DNA of 58,270 nt from Bacteroidales bacterium (GTDB lineage Bacteria; Bacteroidota; Bacteroidia; Bacteroidales; GCA-2748055), in contig JAIOZM010000016.1 in the NCBI GenBank assembly GCA_021740585.1, forward strand, positions 1 through 58,270. The letters run 5' to 3'. The notes under the pieces were generated by a model, which saw nothing but the letters and a program-made list of their open reading frames with translations, did no database searches and was not told the DNA's origin. Both the position numbers and the translations under genes were made by a program. This document shows positions 19,701-28,366 of this stretch, piece by piece. How positions within the stretch are numbered: the stretch's first letter is position 1; every line of letters begins with the position of its first letter.

Positions 19701-20469
19701 CAATGATGAAATCGGGAAGCTGGTAAAAGAATATAATCTTATGGTAAATAAACTTCAGCATAGTGTCGAATTATTGGCCATTTCAGAAAGAGAATCTGCC
19801 TGGAGGGAGATGGCAAAGCAAATCGCTCATGAAATAAAGAATCCTCTTACACCCATGAAACTGAATATTCAGCAGCTTCAGCGAACTATCGATGAGAATC
19901 CCGATAAAATAAAAGAACAAATAGACAGGGTAAGTTCTACATTAATTGAGCAAATCGACAATTTATCTACCATTGCTACAGAATTTTCCAGTTTTGCAAA
20001 AATGCCAAAAGCAAATAGCGAAGTTCTCGATCTTGAGAAAAAATTAAAGAAAAGCATTGAACTTTTTACCGATTATGAACGTTGTATTTTGAGTTTCAAA
20101 AATAACTCCCCGGTTCCTTTAATGGTATTTGCCGATAAGGAACAGTTATCGCGGGTTTTTATAAACCTTATTAAAAATGCTATACAGGCAATTCCTGAAA
20201 ATACTGTTGGCAGGATTAATATCAGACTTGAAAAGAAGGGGGAGATAGCGTTAATTTCTATAAAAGATAACGGTAAAGGCATTGCAGAAGAGATCAGAGG
20301 AAAGTTATTTCAACCAAATTTTACCACAAAAAGCAGCGGTATGGGATTGGGCCTTGCGATTGTAAGAAGCATGGTACAGAATGCCGGAGGTAGTGTATAT
20401 TTTGAAACAGAATACGGGAAAGGCTCAACCTTTTTTGTTGAAATCCCTTTAACGAATAAATTAAACTAA
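16768..20469 (+). CDS. Large NtrY-like membrane sensor histidine kinase
   Basis: A 1233-residue inner-membrane kinase. After an N-terminal helix (about 9-27) comes an extracytoplasmic domain to about residue 205. Next are about eight hydrophobic helices (about 210-470), a second extracytoplasmic stretch, helices near 712-735 and 755-780, a further extracytoplasmic sensor domain, and a helix near 920-945 leading into HAMP. The phospho-acceptor is H1021 in AHEIKNPLTPMKL, the NtrY-type H box. The ATPase domain has N-box NLIKNAIQAIPE, DNGKGI and GMGLGLAIV. No response regulator is adjacent, so its partner is elsewhere. It lies upstream of the type IX cluster, but a 143-base gap leaves co-transcription uncertain. 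The signal sensed is unknown. Confidence 0.88.
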   Translation: MKFLSGIRWYLLSSVILLFSAIIAESIFSDQVYNNSDTKRFQKIILQDEKRINDGIKDIISLIPQTSDTCCMFSVFKDEYFKLYKEEGLVYLFYRDDSLVFWTDNIISVPRVIEKYPTTDIVRFENTTFYSKSVKIEQGTIIGLFQIKTDFPYENRFLNNGFRKEYKMGDQVKIISDENSGGEAIYNAGGEFLFALDYSRTEKDDNLANGIIVLIYVLAFFSILLLLRRVISQFPEKGRNLAMIFVDIFVIAVLILTIRLRIPNLLFDFHIFDTYGFNAPSFLPSVGEFFAVVIMVFFIVYNFYIDFHFRISKTKNTDLQSTLVIGFFILFSLILFYFNSAIFRLLILNTDISFETYKVLDLSIFTFLGFVILALSFASFTLFVDKLLKIFKAEALQKKALIFLIILMAGILFSPLILKTEYVNAQASIFYAIMCLILYYSSFLRKENFQFSSLVIYILFFSLFTLYEANKYSGEKNISEMKTMAVGLSVEHDPIAELLFVDLKNGLKNDEEIMELLYGPDFEFGLLYNTIARKYFSGFWDKYDLQLTVCGEHDSVFVSPPVEAWYQCYPFFYEEVLQDGMLVPGTEEVYYLNNLNGRISYLLAISYNNGSEEEVTMFLELNSRLVLEGLGYPGLLLDESLMPEQIEYSYAKYNNNQLITSSGAFNYSTRSDLYPSDQEGFTIFEFDVYDHVAYRLDEENLIILSKPSVFWVDVLISFSYIFGFYFLSMFLLLQFSQHSPLKLSMNLNFKTKIQWGMTSVVLFSFILIGTGTVYFSINQYKAKQYEILEEKVQSVYVELIHKLEFENDLQGWSSESYFDLNELLQKFSNVFYTDINLYDKDGYLLASSRPEIFQMGLISTRMNAPAFQEMALKNRSEFVQSENIGNLNYLSVYVPFVNNENKLLAYLNLPYFTKQDVLTREITNLVVAIINIVVLLSLLSFTLAVFMANTITNPLNLLQQKFSRISLSEKNEIIHYKANDEIGKLVKEYNLMVNKLQHSVELLAISERESAWREMAKQIAHEIKNPLTPMKLNIQQLQRTIDENPDKIKEQIDRVSSTLIEQIDNLSTIATEFSSFAKMPKANSEVLDLEKKLKKSIELFTDYERCILSFKNNSPVPLMVFADKEQLSRVFINLIKNAIQAIPENTVGRINIRLEKKGEIALISIKDNGKGIAEEIRGKLFQPNFTTKSSGMGLGLAIVRSMVQNAGGSVYFETEYGKGSTFFVEIPLTNKLN

Positions 20470-20654
20470 TTCAAAAATTTAAATCTTAACCAGATTTGTT
20501 TTAACTGCCATTATAATTCGAAAGGTATCAGATTAAATTTTATCTGAATAGTTCAAAATGTTTATAATTTTTTAGATTTTAAAACCTTTTCCTGTGATTT
20601 GAGGTATAATATTTGTTATTTTTAAAGTTAAATTTTTTAGTCCTTGTGAATATT

Positions 20655-23600
20655 GTGCCAAATAAAATCATAATATACTTATTGTCAGCTATTTGCGGAT
20701 TAATATTGATGAATTCCGCAATTTTTGCTCAGCCCGAAGTGGATCATAATCGTGCCGTATACGGTAAAGTAATTTACCATAATACCCAGGATAGCCTGCT
20801 TCTTGAAGATTCGAGTCCATTTACCATTGGTGACACAGTTTTGTACCATCATACTATTTCTGGTTTTGCATACGACTCAACTTCGCAGATTGGAGAAATC
20901 CGCGACATGAAAAATGCCGGGATTTATGGGATTTATCTGATAGAGGACATAGTCGGAAATTTTGTTAAGCTAAATAATGTATTACCCCTTTATGGATCCT
21001 TTCCACATCGTAATGGAGATTATGGACAGCTTATCAAAGTGCCAACTTATGAGAAAGCCAGGTTTACCAATAGTTTTGTATTTCCAGCCTGGGATCCGGT
21101 GGCTAAAACAGGGGGAATATTTCCCATACTTGTACGGAAGAAATTAATAATTGAAAGCGACCTTTCTGCTGAAGGTAAAGGATTTAAAGGAGCTGTTCCT
21201 ACGGGTAATTATCTGTTGAGCGGAGGAAAATGCTCGGACGGTAACTTTACAGTTGATGATAATTATTTTACTGGTTCTGCTGTTGACAGTGGGGCTTTTA
21301 AAGGTGAAACATTTTGCAATAATACCGGAAACGGTCTTGAAGTCATGACCCGTGGTCGGGGAAGGATTGGCACAGGAGGTGGTGGTGGAAATGCCCTCTA
21401 TTCCGGCGGAGGTGGGGGTTCTAACAAGGGTACCGGTGGTAGTGGCGGTGATGAGAGCGATTCTTGTGCGGCTCCCGGAGTGATGGGCGGATTAAAAGGA
21501 CATGCCATAAACTATTCCACCGATCCAGCAAATGCGGTTGGAAACAGAATCCATATGGGCGGCGGCGGCGGAACGGCTAATCAGGATCCAGCATTAGGCA
21601 GATTTGCCTCAGCGGGGGGTTCCGGGGGAGGTATATTCATTATTATTACTGATACACTTGAAACTTCGGGTAATCATAGCGTATCTGCAAACGGTGCCTC
21701 AGTATCCGGCATAGTCGATGCAGGTGCCGGTGGTGGTGGTGGTGGCGGAGTGATTGTTATAGATGTGAATACCTACACCGGTAATTTATTAAGTTTGAAT
21801 GTAAAAGGAGGAAAAGGTGGCGATGTATCCGGAATTCCATATAACACAGGACCAGGCGGCGGCGGCGGCGGTGGCGTGGTTCAATATAATGGAGCGTCAT
21901 TAGATCCGGCTTTTGTTACAGTCGACAGAACGCCGGGGATTTCAGGTAAGGTTATAGCAACAGGCGGCGTGTATAATGCTTTTCCGGGCACTATCGGAGA
22001 ACGGCAAAGCAATTTGAAAATTCCAATCCTTGGTTTCTTGTTCAATACCATTCCCGATGATCAAACAATTTGTCAGGGTGAACTCCCTCCACTGCTTAAC
22101 GCCGGTTCAGCAAAGGGTGCTTCGGGTACCTATAATTATTTATGGTACCAGTCTGCCGATCCGATGGGAGTTTTTGTACCGGCAAGTACAGCTCAGGGAC
22201 CAAATAATCAGCAAACCTATCAACCTCCTTTGCTCGACGATACTACTTATTATAAAAGATATGCAGAAGATAAGATAAAAACAGCTATCAATAGTATTAC
22301 AGAGCCAATGGCAATAAATGTTCATCCCAGATTGGAAGCGAATTATATCTTGGCAGACGATACCACCTGCTTTAATGTAGCGCCCATCTTACCGCTCACC
22401 TCAGATTCTACACTGAGAGGTGGAGATGGGAATGGGTATTTTTATAGTTGGGAAAAGAGTGAAAACACCAATGATAACTGGACTACAGCCAATGCCACTA
22501 TCGACCAATTCGATTATCAGGTTCCTGCCTTAGGAACCACCACCTATTTCCGCCGGGTGGTAAGCTCAGGTGTCTGTGTAAACATCAGCGATACCGTAAA
22601 AATAACTGTTCTTCCTTCCATTACCGATAATACCATTGGTGATGACCAATTTTTATGTAACCTCGAAAATGCTGTTCCACTTGATGGCTTACCAATTTCG
22701 GGTGGGGAATTAACGGATAAAAGATACCAATGGTGGGAAATAAAAGGGGGAAGCTGGACACTGGTCTCTACCGGTGAGGACTACAACCCTCTCTCTTTGG
22801 CTGCCAATAATTACGAATACCGCAGAATAGCCTTCTCAGGAAGCGAAAATGCTTGTATTGACACCAGCAATGCCGTAAATATTATTGTGTATCCCGATTT
22901 AGCCAATAATAGTATTTCAACAATGGTCGATACTATTTGCGCCAATTTGCCTGGTATTACAATTGCCGGTGAAACACCAACCGGAGGAAAATTAAACGAT
23001 TATGCCTACAGCTGGGAAATTAGTCCTAATGGAACAAGCGGATGGATAAGTGGAGCAGGGACTCCCGATACCGAAGATTTTCAGCCCGGAACTCTTAACG
23101 CAACAACATGGTTCCGACGCATTGTGTACTCTGCCATCAGCGATTCCGCATGTAGCAGTACCAGTAATACTCTAAAGATAGAGGTTTTACCGGTTTTAGT
23201 AAACACCCTCACAAGTTCAGACGCTACCATTTGCCAGTTTACCAATTCACCTCAGATAAATGGTAATCCTGCTTCAGGCGGATTGCCAGGCGATTACCGT
23301 TATCAATGGCAGTTCAGAGAAAGTGATGCTGATTGGGCAGACGCTGCAATTACTTCAGATGGAATAAATTTTTTACCCGGTACCCTAAGTGATACGAGTT
23401 TTTTCCGTCGTGCCGTTTTCTCAGGTCCCCTGGAAACTTGTGTGGATTACAGCGATTCTATTAAAATATTTGTGCAACCTGCTATTCAGTTTAATGAATT
23501 TGAATCTCCGGGGGTTCAGGATACTTGTTTTGCCAGTGAAGTGGTAATTCCTGCTTTGGAAATTACAGGTGGCGATGGAACAAATACTTACCTCTGGCAG

Positions 23601-24962
23601 GAAAGTAATAACTCGGGAAGTTTATGGATTCCTGCTTCAGGAGCCATTAATAATCAACAGGATTATACATTAAGCTCACTGGAAGAAACTACTTGGTTTA
23701 GAAGGATTGCCTCCTCCGGCGAATGTGTCGATACCAGTATAATTAAGATCATAAATCCACAGGCATTGCCCGAATTATTAGCTCTTGCAAGTTCCGACAA
23801 TTTAATTTGTACTACCAACGAATTATTTCTTCTCCTCGATATGAAAGTGAAGAATACCAACCTGGAAGTATCTTATTCAGATAACTTTGGAGGGAATTTC
23901 CAGAATATTCCTGTGAGTGATGATAAGGTTCCCATTGGGACATCTGAAGATGGAATTTTTGAATATACCTTAAATCAAATTAAAGACGAAAATGGTTGTC
24001 TTTCTGTTAATACAGGGAGTCCGGTAACTGTTCAGATCGATAAAAGCCTGATTGCAACAATAAATGAACCCGATAATTATGAAGTTTGTGGTTTCGGTTT
24101 TGACTTAACAGGCAGCCTTGACTCTGAATCGTTGGGAGATTATACAATTTCATGGGAGGTTTTAAATCAGGATACTTTCCTTATTGGTGCATCCGGTGAA
24201 ACTAATGCGACATTTGAAACAGTTCCGGGCATTTCTACAAACTTCAGCATTCTTGAAACGCTAGTTAGCATAAGCCAAAACACTTTAGTTTGTCCGGGAA
24301 TAAAAGACAGCATTAAAGTAGTGCTATACAGACCCCTTGATGATATAAATATTGTATTACCCGAATCGAAGATTATGTACTTCCGCGACTGGGATACGAT
24401 TTCTGTTTATCCTGATACCATTGGAACCCATTTCTGGGAGTTGAACGATTGGGCTCTGGAAAATTCAGCCGAAATTGTTAATCCAAATGCGAATCCTGTA
24501 AGAATTGAGAATATTCCTATAACTGAAAATAAGTTGTCCGGTGGAGTTGATAATACAACCGTTGTTTCATATACTCTGTCGAACGGAGTTTGTACTCCAA
24601 GAAATTTAAGTCTGGAGCTTATTAGAAATGAGGTTCGCGTTTATGAAGGGATATCACCCAATCAAAGTCCGGGAGAAAATGATTATTTAATAGCCGAAGG
24701 TTTAAAAGCTGAAGGACTTAACTCATTTTCATTTCAAATATATTCTTCAAATGGTATGTTGGTGAGGGAATTGACCCAGGATGATGTGGACGATATAGTG
24801 CTTACTTCATCTCCCGGTATGGATGACGATGCTATGGTGATTTGGGATGGTAAAAATAAAAATGGAAATGATTATGTAGTCCCCGGAACTTATTATTATG
24901 TATTGGTATTAGATTTTAAAGGGATTGAATTTGTTGATAAAGGTTTTGTAGTAGTAAAATAA
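20655..24962 (+). CDS. Giant T9SS type B sorting domain surface protein
   Basis: An exported protein of about 1435 residues. A GTG start at 20655 gives a clean signal peptide (PNKIIIYLLSAICGLILMNS, then AIFAQ); a TTG at 20613 or GTG at 20646 are alternatives. The N-terminal quarter resembles a secreted enzyme-free adhesin module. About residues 230-420 are glycine-rich with runs of five to seven glycines. Six Ig-like repeats of 85-95 residues follow. The last ~90 residues match the gliding-motility-associated (type B) C-terminal sorting domain: SPNQSPGENDYLI, FQIYSSNGMLVREL, WDGKNKNGNDYVVPGTYYYVL. It should leave the cell through the type IX system and stay on or near the surface. The porP/sprF gene starts at the next base, the usual arrangement for such substrates. 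Confidence 0.88.
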   Translation: MPNKIIIYLLSAICGLILMNSAIFAQPEVDHNRAVYGKVIYHNTQDSLLLEDSSPFTIGDTVLYHHTISGFAYDSTSQIGEIRDMKNAGIYGIYLIEDIVGNFVKLNNVLPLYGSFPHRNGDYGQLIKVPTYEKARFTNSFVFPAWDPVAKTGGIFPILVRKKLIIESDLSAEGKGFKGAVPTGNYLLSGGKCSDGNFTVDDNYFTGSAVDSGAFKGETFCNNTGNGLEVMTRGRGRIGTGGGGGNALYSGGGGGSNKGTGGSGGDESDSCAAPGVMGGLKGHAINYSTDPANAVGNRIHMGGGGGTANQDPALGRFASAGGSGGGIFIIITDTLETSGNHSVSANGASVSGIVDAGAGGGGGGGVIVIDVNTYTGNLLSLNVKGGKGGDVSGIPYNTGPGGGGGGGVVQYNGASLDPAFVTVDRTPGISGKVIATGGVYNAFPGTIGERQSNLKIPILGFLFNTIPDDQTICQGELPPLLNAGSAKGASGTYNYLWYQSADPMGVFVPASTAQGPNNQQTYQPPLLDDTTYYKRYAEDKIKTAINSITEPMAINVHPRLEANYILADDTTCFNVAPILPLTSDSTLRGGDGNGYFYSWEKSENTNDNWTTANATIDQFDYQVPALGTTTYFRRVVSSGVCVNISDTVKITVLPSITDNTIGDDQFLCNLENAVPLDGLPISGGELTDKRYQWWEIKGGSWTLVSTGEDYNPLSLAANNYEYRRIAFSGSENACIDTSNAVNIIVYPDLANNSISTMVDTICANLPGITIAGETPTGGKLNDYAYSWEISPNGTSGWISGAGTPDTEDFQPGTLNATTWFRRIVYSAISDSACSSTSNTLKIEVLPVLVNTLTSSDATICQFTNSPQINGNPASGGLPGDYRYQWQFRESDADWADAAITSDGINFLPGTLSDTSFFRRAVFSGPLETCVDYSDSIKIFVQPAIQFNEFESPGVQDTCFASEVVIPALEITGGDGTNTYLWQESNNSGSLWIPASGAINNQQDYTLSSLEETTWFRRIASSGECVDTSIIKIINPQALPELLALASSDNLICTTNELFLLLDMKVKNTNLEVSYSDNFGGNFQNIPVSDDKVPIGTSEDGIFEYTLNQIKDENGCLSVNTGSPVTVQIDKSLIATINEPDNYEVCGFGFDLTGSLDSESLGDYTISWEVLNQDTFLIGASGETNATFETVPGISTNFSILETLVSISQNTLVCPGIKDSIKVVLYRPLDDINIVLPESKIMYFRDWDTISVYPDTIGTHFWELNDWALENSAEIVNPNANPVRIENIPITENKLSGGVDNTTVVSYTLSNGVCTPRNLSLELIRNEVRVYEGISPNQSPGENDYLIAEGLKAEGLNSFSFQIYSSNGMLVRELTQDDVDDIVLTSSPGMDDDAMVIWDGKNKNGNDYVVPGTYYYVLVLDFKGIEFVDKGFVVVK
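22045..23765 (+). repeat. Six tandem Ig-like protein repeats in the surface protein
   Basis: Six consecutive units of about 85-95 codons share the pattern: Cys near the start, GG in the first third, Y-x-Y-x-W, a second W, T-T/S-x-F/Y-x-R-R, S-G-x-C, then a V-x-P ending. Boundaries lie near 22330, 22620, 22895, 23195 and 23480. The two cysteines of each unit could form a disulfide. DNA identity between units is low, so the duplication is old. Confidence 0.8.
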
Positions 24963-25868
24963 ATGAGGAAATTAGTATATATAGGATTTTTATCCCTTTT
25001 TAGCCTTGTATTGAAGGCACAGTTTGAAGTGCCCAGACTCAGTCAATACCTGAATAATGGCTTGGTCAATAATCCGGCTTATGCCGGTAGCAGGGAAGCT
25101 CTTAGTTTTACGGGTGTTGGAAGGAGCGATTATGCCGGCTTTGAAGGAAGTCCAACCGGATTCTTAGCGGCATTGCATTCGCCCATAAAAAAAGGAAATG
25201 TTGCATTGGGTATTAGTGTTGAAAATAAATCCTATCCCGGATATTCAAACACGGGAGTTTACACCCACTATGCGTTTCGAACCTGGCTGGGAGGAATGAG
25301 ATTAAGTCTCGGTTTGCGTGCCGGTCTGTATAACTACTCATTAGACTACTCCGGTTTGGATCTCAAAGATCCCTTAGATGGTGCTTTTGAGTCGGAAAGT
25401 GGGTTCGCTCCCAATTTTGGTACGGGAGTGTATCTGTATAACAGTAAGTTTTTCTGGGGACTGTCTGTTCCCTATCTTTTAAATTTACCTGATTCAACCG
25501 GATCCAGCGGTTTTGCACCTAAGTCGTACCGATATTTAATGACAACCGGATATTTATTTGATATTTCTGAAGATTTTAAATTGAAAACAACAGCAATGGC
25601 TGAATATTCTGTGGCCGGACTCGATTTGCAAGGAGGAGTCAATTTCATTTTATTTAATGATAAAATATGGTTAGGATCCTTATACCGAACCACTTCAAAG
25701 ACCATAACCTCTATTCTCGAAGTACAGGTTACAGATCCGATGAGACTTGGGATAGCATATGATTATTCATTTTCAAATATAAGGAAAGTATCAAGCGGAA
25801 GCTTTGAGCTGATGTTTAGATATGAATTTAATTTTGTCTCAAATATTGATAGTCCTTTCTATTTCTAA
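24963..25868 (+). CDS. PorP/SprF family type IX secretion membrane protein
   Basis: A 301-residue outer-membrane beta-barrel-like protein. A signal peptide (about 1-19, ending LVLKAQF) is followed by the family opening LSQYLNNGLVNNPAYAGSRE and then FEGSPTGFLAALHSPI. The remainder has alternating strands, ending with FELMFRYEFNF. PorP/SprF proteins pair with type B substrates; SprF is needed to export SprB in gliding flavobacteria. Its ATG follows the stop of the giant surface protein directly, so the two are translationally linked and this protein is probably the dedicated partner of that substrate. Confidence 0.93.
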   Translation: MRKLVYIGFLSLFSLVLKAQFEVPRLSQYLNNGLVNNPAYAGSREALSFTGVGRSDYAGFEGSPTGFLAALHSPIKKGNVALGISVENKSYPGYSNTGVYTHYAFRTWLGGMRLSLGLRAGLYNYSLDYSGLDLKDPLDGAFESESGFAPNFGTGVYLYNSKFFWGLSVPYLLNLPDSTGSSGFAPKSYRYLMTTGYLFDISEDFKLKTTAMAEYSVAGLDLQGGVNFILFNDKIWLGSLYRTTSKTITSILEVQVTDPMRLGIAYDYSFSNIRKVSSGSFELMFRYEFNFVSNIDSPFYF

Positions 25869-25869
25869 T

Positions 25870-27297
25870 ATGAAGAAGATACATCAAATAATTAGTATTA
25901 TTGGTTTCCTGATCATAGGGAGCACAAGTGTCTTTTCTCAAAGCTACTATAGGGTAAAAAATTTTCCGGCTTCTTCCCGTACAGCTAATGAAGTGGCTCC
26001 TGTGGTATTTGGAGACGGGATTGTTTATAGCTCTGACAGAGAAACCGGTGGTATTCAAAAGCGTAGTGGGAAAAATGGTCAGGGGATATCAAACATTTAT
26101 TTTGTGAAAATGTCAGAGGATGGGAATTGGGGAAGCCCCAAAGATTTTGCTCTGGAATTGAAAACAGAGCATAACGACGGACCGATTTCTTTTAACTTTA
26201 ATGGCGATATGGCGGTGTTTACAAGGAATTTTGAACTGCCAGGATTTGGTAGTAAAAAAGGAGGAAATCCGAATTTCGGATTATTTATTGCTGAGTTCGA
26301 TGGAACTTCATGGGGTAATATCGTGGAATACGAATTTAATGATAGAAATTATCACACAACTCATCCTAGCTTAAGTGCCATGGGCGATATTATGTATTTT
26401 GCTTCAGACAGACCGGGTGGTTTTGGTGGTTATGATATTTATGTAAGCTACCAACAAAATGGATTTTGGTCAAAACCTGTAAATTTGGGTCCGGTGGTGA
26501 ATACAGCTGAAAATGAAATTTTTCCTTTCCTGCATTCCTCCGGCAGATTATATTTTTCTACCAATGGCCACGACAGAGTGGGTGGATATGATATTTTTTA
26601 TACCGACTTTTTCAATAATAAATGGTTTAAACCCGTAAAATTATCTCCTCCTTTTAACTCAGGATTAAATGACTTTACCTTTTATACAGATGAAAATTAT
26701 GAAAAAGGAATGTTCACCTCAAATCGGAGGGGTAGCCTGGATATTTTCACCTATGAATCCGTTTTGCCACAATTTGATTTTAGTAAAAAGCAGGTAGAAA
26801 ATAATTTTTGTTATATTTTCTTTGAGGAAAATACAGTTTCTCTCGACACCACTCTTTATACCTACGAATGGAAAATGGGAGACGGTGTAAAAGTGCAGGC
26901 AATTGAAGCGGAACATTGTTATAAAGAGCCTGGCGATTATCTGATTGAGTTAAATGTAGTAGATAAACTCACAGGTATTGTGGAATTTAATCAAGCTGAA
27001 TACCTTGTAGAAGTGAGGAAGGTAATACAACCCTATATAACCTCTCCCGATTCAGCATTTATTGAACAGGAGATTCAGCTCCATGGTATAGAATCCTTCC
27101 TTGGAGATAAGAAACCGGGAGAGTATTTCTGGGACTTTGGAGATGGGCAGAAAGCGGTTGGCGCCACAGTAAGGCATATTTATTTGTCCCCGGGACAATA
27201 CATAGTTAAACTGGGAATAATGGTGGATGGAGATAGAAATGAAGAGCCCGAACAGTTTTGTTCTTATAAAATAATTAATATAACAGATTTGAAGTAG
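25870..27297 (+). CDS. PD40 beta-propeller and PKD domain exported protein
   Basis: A 475-residue exported protein. A signal peptide covers about residues 1-24 (MKKIHQIISIIGFLIIGSTS, then VFSQ). Residues about 35-300 contain PD40/WD40-like propeller blades: VFGDGIVYSSDRETGG, LSAMGDIMYFASDRPGGFGGYDIYVS and FLHSSGRLYFSTNGHDRVGGYDIFY. Two PKD-like domains follow (YEWKMGDGVKV and EYFWDFGDGQKA). The propeller part recalls PorE-type periplasmic proteins of the type IX machinery, but the OmpA-like peptidoglycan-binding end of PorE is absent. A longer frame from 25822 overlaps porP/sprF; the ATG at 25870, one base after that stop, starts the signal peptide and was chosen. Role inferred: support or docking of the secreted protein. 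Confidence 0.85.
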   Translation: MKKIHQIISIIGFLIIGSTSVFSQSYYRVKNFPASSRTANEVAPVVFGDGIVYSSDRETGGIQKRSGKNGQGISNIYFVKMSEDGNWGSPKDFALELKTEHNDGPISFNFNGDMAVFTRNFELPGFGSKKGGNPNFGLFIAEFDGTSWGNIVEYEFNDRNYHTTHPSLSAMGDIMYFASDRPGGFGGYDIYVSYQQNGFWSKPVNLGPVVNTAENEIFPFLHSSGRLYFSTNGHDRVGGYDIFYTDFFNNKWFKPVKLSPPFNSGLNDFTFYTDENYEKGMFTSNRRGSLDIFTYESVLPQFDFSKKQVENNFCYIFFEENTVSLDTTLYTYEWKMGDGVKVQAIEAEHCYKEPGDYLIELNVVDKLTGIVEFNQAEYLVEVRKVIQPYITSPDSAFIEQEIQLHGIESFLGDKKPGEYFWDFGDGQKAVGATVRHIYLSPGQYIVKLGIMVDGDRNEEPEQFCSYKIINITDLK

Positions 27298-27376
27298 TCT
27301 CGGCGCGAGAATCTTTTCGGATCAGTTTTTGTATTATATTTGAGCAGATGTAAAAATGATTAGAGAACTATATTTT

Positions 27377-28345
27377 ATGAAACTTAGATATTTATTTTTC
27401 TCACTGTTAGTATTGCCTTTTTGGATTGAAGCACAACCTGTGCCTAATATTGAGGAAAATATACCTTACCTTATGACTTTCGGACCACAGGCTGAAACCA
27501 GTTGGGGGGATGATGATTATTCCCAGACTTTCTTCCTGCTTTTTCCAAAAGAATATGATAAGCCTGTTTTTATATGGGTCTTTGATCCTGATGTTGGAGG
27601 GAAAGTAGATGAAATTGCCGGTGACTGGAATACCCGGGTAACCTATAGTATATATGGTGGCAAAGCTTGCTGGTCTGACGAGGATGCTCAGGGTACAGAT
27701 CCGGTTGGAAATTATAAAAGTGGTTCCTTGTTAGCAACAAAGTCTTTTGGTGAAGATCCCCGTTATGATAATAATTGGTACGTTTTTGGTCCTTTTAATC
27801 CCACTGAAGGTGAATTTGTAGAAAAATATGAGGGAAATGTTTTAAAAATTATTTCTGAAGGAATTTCCGGGGATGACGGGAATATGTACAGGTATTTTAT
27901 CTCTAATTCACCAACTTCAAGAGTCTCCATTGAAGGCGCCAATGCCTTTGCCTATGAGTATTCGTTTAGAATGCACGATGAAGCAGAACAGGTTTCACAC
28001 ATTTATCCTTATGTTGACGATCAAACAATATCTGTGCGATTATCAAATTTCGATTGGGACAGCGATGGTTTCATTCGTATCGTATCGGTTGCCCGTAAAG
28101 GACAACTTAGCAGAGTTTCGACAGAAGATAACTGGATTGAAACTGAATTTAAGATGTATGAAGAGGAAAAAAATACATCCCTCGATATTCAATTTATTAA
28201 AAAGAAAAGCTTGCCAATAATACGAAACAATAATGTTGTGATATACGTAAAAAACCAGTATGGACGAAATCTTGAGTTTTTTACCAGTCCGATTGGCGGA
28301 GTACCTAAGTATAAATACAGTATTGGGGTGAAACAAAAAATTTAA
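27377..28345 (+). CDS. Unknown exported protein
   Basis: A 322-residue protein that I do not recognise. A signal peptide MKLRYLFFSLLVLPFWIEA precedes QPVPNIEEN. The mature part is acidic and aromatic, looks mostly beta, and has no cysteine pair or membrane helix. Visible segments include TSWGDDDYSQTFFLLFPKEYD, VFIWVFDPDVGG, WYVFGPFNPTEGEFV and DWDSDGFIRIVSV, which suggest a carbohydrate-binding-like or propeller-like sandwich; this is a guess. An earlier ATG at 27356 adds seven residues. It lies 79 bases after the PD40 gene and 21 before the phosphatase gene, on the same strand, and so is probably part of the same transcript. Confidence 0.75.
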   Translation: MKLRYLFFSLLVLPFWIEAQPVPNIEENIPYLMTFGPQAETSWGDDDYSQTFFLLFPKEYDKPVFIWVFDPDVGGKVDEIAGDWNTRVTYSIYGGKACWSDEDAQGTDPVGNYKSGSLLATKSFGEDPRYDNNWYVFGPFNPTEGEFVEKYEGNVLKIISEGISGDDGNMYRYFISNSPTSRVSIEGANAFAYEYSFRMHDEAEQVSHIYPYVDDQTISVRLSNFDWDSDGFIRIVSVARKGQLSRVSTEDNWIETEFKMYEEEKNTSLDIQFIKKKSLPIIRNNNVVIYVKNQYGRNLEFFTSPIGGVPKYKYSIGVKQKI

Positions 28346-28366
28346 TCAGAACAAAAATTACAGATT

